From positions 5,084,001 through 5,148,000 of the forward strand of contig NZ_CP053748.1 of NCBI RefSeq assembly GCF_024400215.1: 64,000 nt of DNA, written 5' to 3'. The notes beneath the pieces were generated by a model, which saw nothing but the letters and a program-made list of their open reading frames with translations, did not search any database and was not told the DNA's origin. A program made the position numbers and the translations under genes. This document shows, one piece after another, positions 61,339-64,000 of the stretch; the stretch's first letter is position 1; every line of letters begins with the position of its first letter. The DNA comes from Massilia sp. erpn (GTDB lineage: Bacteria; Pseudomonadota; Gammaproteobacteria; Burkholderiales; Burkholderiaceae_D).

Positions 61339-61655
61339 ACGTGCCTCCGGTAGTCGCAGGGCGAGGCGCTATGCGCCCCCCAATAAACCTTGTTGCGGCG
61401 GCCGCCGGTGCTTTTCATGCGCAGCAGATACTGGTTCAGGCGCTGCTCGTCGTTCGAACTGACATGGCGCAGGAAAAACACATTCATCGCGCCAGCCGCC
61501 AGGATGACGAAGCTGACGAACAGGTTGACCAGCACCATCGCCCAGACGGCCAGCAGCAGATGCAGGCCGACCACCAGGATGAGGGGGACGATCGGCACGC
61601 CCAGCATCATGGCCGGCCGCGTCGCGCCCTTAAACACCACGTCTTCGTAAGCCAT
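61335..61655 (-). CDS. virB3: VirB3
   Basis: A 106-residue VirB3 protein: start FKGATRPAMMLGVPI, two adjacent hydrophobic segments (about residues 15-60) and a C-terminal Arg-rich tail containing NQYLLRMKSTGGRRNKVYWG. It is an inner-membrane partner of VirB4, which it overlaps. Confidence 0.92.
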   Translation of the reverse strand: MAYEDVVFKGATRPAMMLGVPIVPLILVVGLHLLLAVWAMVLVNLFVSFVILAAGAMNVFFLRHVSSNDEQRLNQYLLRMKSTGGRRNKVYWGAHSASPCDYRRHV

Positions 61656-61658
61656 GGT

Positions 61659-61946
61659 TCAGCCGCCCGTAATGAACAGGGAGGCGAAGGCACCGGCGCC
61701 GCCAATCAGAATGCCGCCCCAGAAAACCGGCGCCACGTCCTTCCACTCGGCGGCCTGGAACACCATGCGGAAGCCGACAAACATCAGGGCGATCGTCACG
61801 ATAACGATGCCGATGCCGGTCATCCAGGTGGAGACCGCATTGAGCACCTTGGTGCCCTGCTCCAGGCCACCTCCCTTGGCGCCGGCCAGGCCAGGCTGCG
61901 ACAGCAGGAACAGAACGAGGGGCAAGCTTGCGTTTTTGAGTTTCAT
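61659..61946 (-). CDS. virB2: VirB2 pilin
   Basis: A 95-residue major pilin with signal peptide (LPLVLFLLSQPGLAGAKGG) and two hydrophobic segments separated by a short polar loop (VSTWMTGIGIVIVTIALMFV, then VFWGGILIGGAGAFASLFI). Canonical size and position between virB1 and virB3. Confidence 0.92.
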   Translation of the reverse strand: MKLKNASLPLVLFLLSQPGLAGAKGGGLEQGTKVLNAVSTWMTGIGIVIVTIALMFVGFRMVFQAAEWKDVAPVFWGGILIGGAGAFASLFITGG

Positions 61947-61961
61947 GGGTATCCCGTAGGG

Positions 61962-62489
61962 TTAGTCGAACAAAATGGAAGAGATGGTGGATGCCGTCAG
62001 CCGGCCCGGTTGGCGGCCGCCGTCCTGGGCGCTGCCCAGCACCTTGGCGACATAGCCCAGCCGCTCGCCGCTGACGAAATTGCCCGAGTAGTAGCAGGAC
62101 AGCGACGCCCGACTCGCGGCATTGGCGCCATCGAGCGCCGTGCCGGCATAACCGGCGCCGAGGGCGCGCTCATAGCAGGTTTTCAGGATGCCGGCGCCGG
62201 CCTGCAGATTGCCGCAGGGGTCGAAACCGCTGGCCAGCTCCTTGTGCCAGCCCAGCCGCGGAAAATGAATGCGGTTGACCTGGCTGATGCCGATGGAATA
62301 GTTGGCGCCCTGCTGTTCCAGGCTTTGTACGGTGGCCAGCGCCTCGGCCAGGTTGCGCGGCTGGCGCGCCAGACGGCCGCCGACCACGCCGATGGCGTAG
62401 GGATTGCCGCCCGATTCCACGCGCACCAGCTGGCGTACCAGCGCTGGATGCACGTCCGGCGCGCAAGCGTAGGGAATCGCATCTAGCAT
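61962..62489 (-). CDS. virB1: VirB1 lytic transglycosylase
   Basis: A 175-residue SLT-type peptidoglycan lytic transglycosylase. The catalytic Glu is in RVESGGNPYAIG (about residue 26) and the SIGISQVNRIHF block follows. No classical signal peptide is seen, as in some VirB1 proteins encoded in short form. A strong GGGGAGGA site precedes the ATG. First gene of the virB operon. Confidence 0.92.
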   Translation of the reverse strand: MLDAIPYACAPDVHPALVRQLVRVESGGNPYAIGVVGGRLARQPRNLAEALATVQSLEQQGANYSIGISQVNRIHFPRLGWHKELASGFDPCGNLQAGAGILKTCYERALGAGYAGTALDGANAASRASLSCYYSGNFVSGERLGYVAKVLGSAQDGGRQPGRLTASTISSILFD

Positions 62490-62727
62490 GCTTCCTCCCC
62501 CGCACGGCGTTCAGTATGAAACGTCCTCATAGGCTCTCACTCAAGGATGATTGGTGTGGCGCCCAGTCCTGCAAATCAGGCTGGAACGCTGCTTATGTGG
62601 AGCGGAGAAGCGGTCCGGTTCCCTCGGCGGGTGTTTTTTTGCGGGAAGGACGGCTGGGCGGGAACGACAGACGGGAACCGTGGCGGCGGTTGCCGCCACT
62701 GAAGGCAGGGTGGATGCGCGCGTTGCT
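62490..62727 (-). promoter_or_regulatory. Upstream region of the virB operon
   Basis: A 238-bp stretch between the PilT-type gene and virB1, with no credible gene. It should hold the virB promoter; no clear boxes are assigned. A run of seven T residues at 62634-62640 lies on the plus strand. Confidence 0.4.
62680..62699 (-). terminator. Hairpin after the PilT-type ATPase gene
   Basis: Stem GTGGCGGC / GCCGCCAC with a GGTT loop, about 30 bases beyond the stop. There is no T-tract, so this is only a possible terminator. Confidence 0.3.
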
Positions 62728-63822
62728 TTAGCGCGTGCTGCTGATCAGCTCATGCAGCTCCATGCGGTTATAGGCGACCCGCATCGCATCTTTCGGACTA
62801 ATGAGCTTGCGGCCGACCAGCTGGGCCAGGTCTTCATTCAGGCTGCGCGACATATTGTCCTGGCGCCGCTTCATGAAGTCGGCCAGCAGCGGCAGCTTGC
62901 CGGGATCGGCGATGAAGGGGGCGATCTGCTGGTTATTATTGAACAGCAGTTCGCTGGCCAGCACGAAGGCGTTGCCGCTCTCGCTCGGCACCAGGCCCTG
63001 GCAGATCACGCCGATCAGGGAGTTGGCCAGGGCCGCGCTGCGCTGCTCCTGCTGGCGCGGCGGGAAGAAGGAGAGCAGCTTGCCGATGGCGTTGACCGCG
63101 CTGTTGGTGTGCATGGTGGCGAGCACCAGATGGCCCGACTCGCCTGCGTGCAGCACGGTTTCGGCGGTCTCCAGGTCGCGGATTTCGCCGACCATGATGA
63201 TGTCGGGGTTTTGCCGCAGCGCCTCGCGCAGGCCGGCCGAGAAGCTGGGCGTGTCGGTCGGCACCTCCTTCTGCGAGATGATGGACTTGCGGCGTTTGAG
63301 CTGGTACTCCACCGGCTGTTCGATGGTCAGGATATGGGCCGTGCGGTTGCTGTTGATGTAGTCGAGCATGGCCGCCAGCGTGGTGGTCTTGCCCGAGCCG
63401 GTGGACCCGGTGACGACGATGACGCCCTTGGTTGCCTCCAGCATGGTTTTCACATAGGCGGGCAGGCCGGTCTTGTCGAGCGCCAGCGGATCGAGCGGCA
63501 GGCGGCGGATCGAAATCACCACCTTCTGCCCGCCCGTGGTGCGGTAGGCGTTGCAGCGCAGGCGGCAATTGGTCAGCACGAAGGGACGGTCGATGGCGCC
63601 CTCGGGCAGCTTCGCGGCCCAGTCCTTGTCGATCGATTCGAGCACCGGCAGCATGTCTTCGGCCGTCACGGCATCCTCGCCGACCGGCTGCCAGCCGCGC
63701 GGGGTTTTAATCATGAGCAGCGCGTCCTGCTCGATGTGCAGGTCGGTAAACACCTGGTCCGAAGCGATCAGCGTGATGATCTCCTGGACCAGGTCGCGCG
63801 AGATGGAAAAGTCAGTATTCAT
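62728..63822 (-). CDS. PilT/PilU-type twitching ATPase
   Basis: A 364-residue retraction-type secretion ATPase. Walker A is VTGSTGSGKTTTL (about 135), then an Asp-box TIEQPVEY, Walker B IIMVGEIRDLETAE and the His box GHLVLATMHTNSAV. The N-terminal domain includes VFTDLHIEQDALLMI in place of the PilT 'ASDLHL' element. The start is the ATG that begins MNTDFSISRDLV; the longer frame upstream is low complexity. It lies 238 bases ahead of virB1 in the same direction. It may serve type IV pili and only be a neighbour of the secretion operon. Confidence 0.9.
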   Translation of the reverse strand: MNTDFSISRDLVQEIITLIASDQVFTDLHIEQDALLMIKTPRGWQPVGEDAVTAEDMLPVLESIDKDWAAKLPEGAIDRPFVLTNCRLRCNAYRTTGGQKVVISIRRLPLDPLALDKTGLPAYVKTMLEATKGVIVVTGSTGSGKTTTLAAMLDYINSNRTAHILTIEQPVEYQLKRRKSIISQKEVPTDTPSFSAGLREALRQNPDIIMVGEIRDLETAETVLHAGESGHLVLATMHTNSAVNAIGKLLSFFPPRQQEQRSAALANSLIGVICQGLVPSESGNAFVLASELLFNNNQQIAPFIADPGKLPLLADFMKRRQDNMSRSLNEDLAQLVGRKLISPKDAMRVAYNRMELHELISSTR

Positions 63823-64000
63823 GGGAGTAGACGTATGGTTGATCTTGGCCGTGCCGCCAGCCGGGCACCGCCTCCACAGCGCATGTCGCAAAAACCGTTC
63901 CACCCGCCGCCTGCCGCGGGCCGCCCCGGCTGGCGCAGGCGCCGATACCGCCGGCAACTGGCACCAGCAGGCAGCGCTGCAAGGTGGCTGGCCGGCTGTT
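63823..64000. other. Right edge, no gene assigned
   Basis: The last 178 bases are GC-rich and open in several frames, but I see no recognisable protein or start. It may be the upstream region of the PilT-type gene or the end of a gene outside the window. Confidence 0.4.

Overview
The window is GC-rich with dense, largely leftward operons. Protein content and codon bias suggest a betaproteobacterium of the order Burkholderiales, most likely an Oxalobacteraceae member of the Massilia/Duganella/Janthinobacterium type. That assignment is an inference from gene content only, because no rRNA or ribosomal marker is present.

Region 1 (1-24.35 kb, minus strand) holds two giant non-ribosomal peptide synthetase genes. 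They are consecutive and nearly touching, and the second runs off the left edge. Eight adenylation domains are visible. Reading their binding-pocket residues by eye gives Leu-Leu-Thr-Ser on the first protein and Leu-Thr-Ser-(unread) on the second. Four condensation domains carry the HH(I/L)xxxxGD signature of dual condensation/epimerization domains, so residues 1, 2, 5 and 7 are predicted to be D. Two pairs of A-domain segments of about 1.7-1.8 kb are nearly identical at DNA level. An AT-rich leader of about 670 bp lies upstream.

Region 2 (25.0-39.2 kb) is a long leftward operon: lipoprotein, two tandem pairs of 'VioB/RebD N-terminal-like protein plus ferritin-like protein', then eboD-eboE-eboC-eboA-eboB, closed by a strong terminator. 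eboF is divergent from its head. The ebo set is known as a widespread metabolite precursor synthesis/traffic cluster. Its coupling here to duplicated, split homologues of the violacein/rebeccamycin dimer synthase is the best candidate in the window for an undescribed biosynthetic system.

Region 3 (39.3-42.6 kb) is a three-gene leftward cassette: a four-unit Gly-zipper/Gln-rich repeat protein, a free-standing copy of a subtilase propeptide, and a subtilisin-like protease with no obvious signal peptide.

Region 4 (43.0-48.7 kb) contains a MocR-type PLP/GntR regulator, divergent from an FdhF/YdeP-like molybdopterin oxidoreductase and a bestrophin-like channel, followed by a convergent fdhD.

Region 5 (48.8-63.8 kb, minus) is a complete virB1-virB11/virD4 type IV secretion operon ending in traX, preceded by a PilT-type ATPase. 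The coupling protein is about twice the usual length, with a C-terminal extension that looks like methyltransferase-like, TPR-like and GNAT domains. No relaxase is visible.
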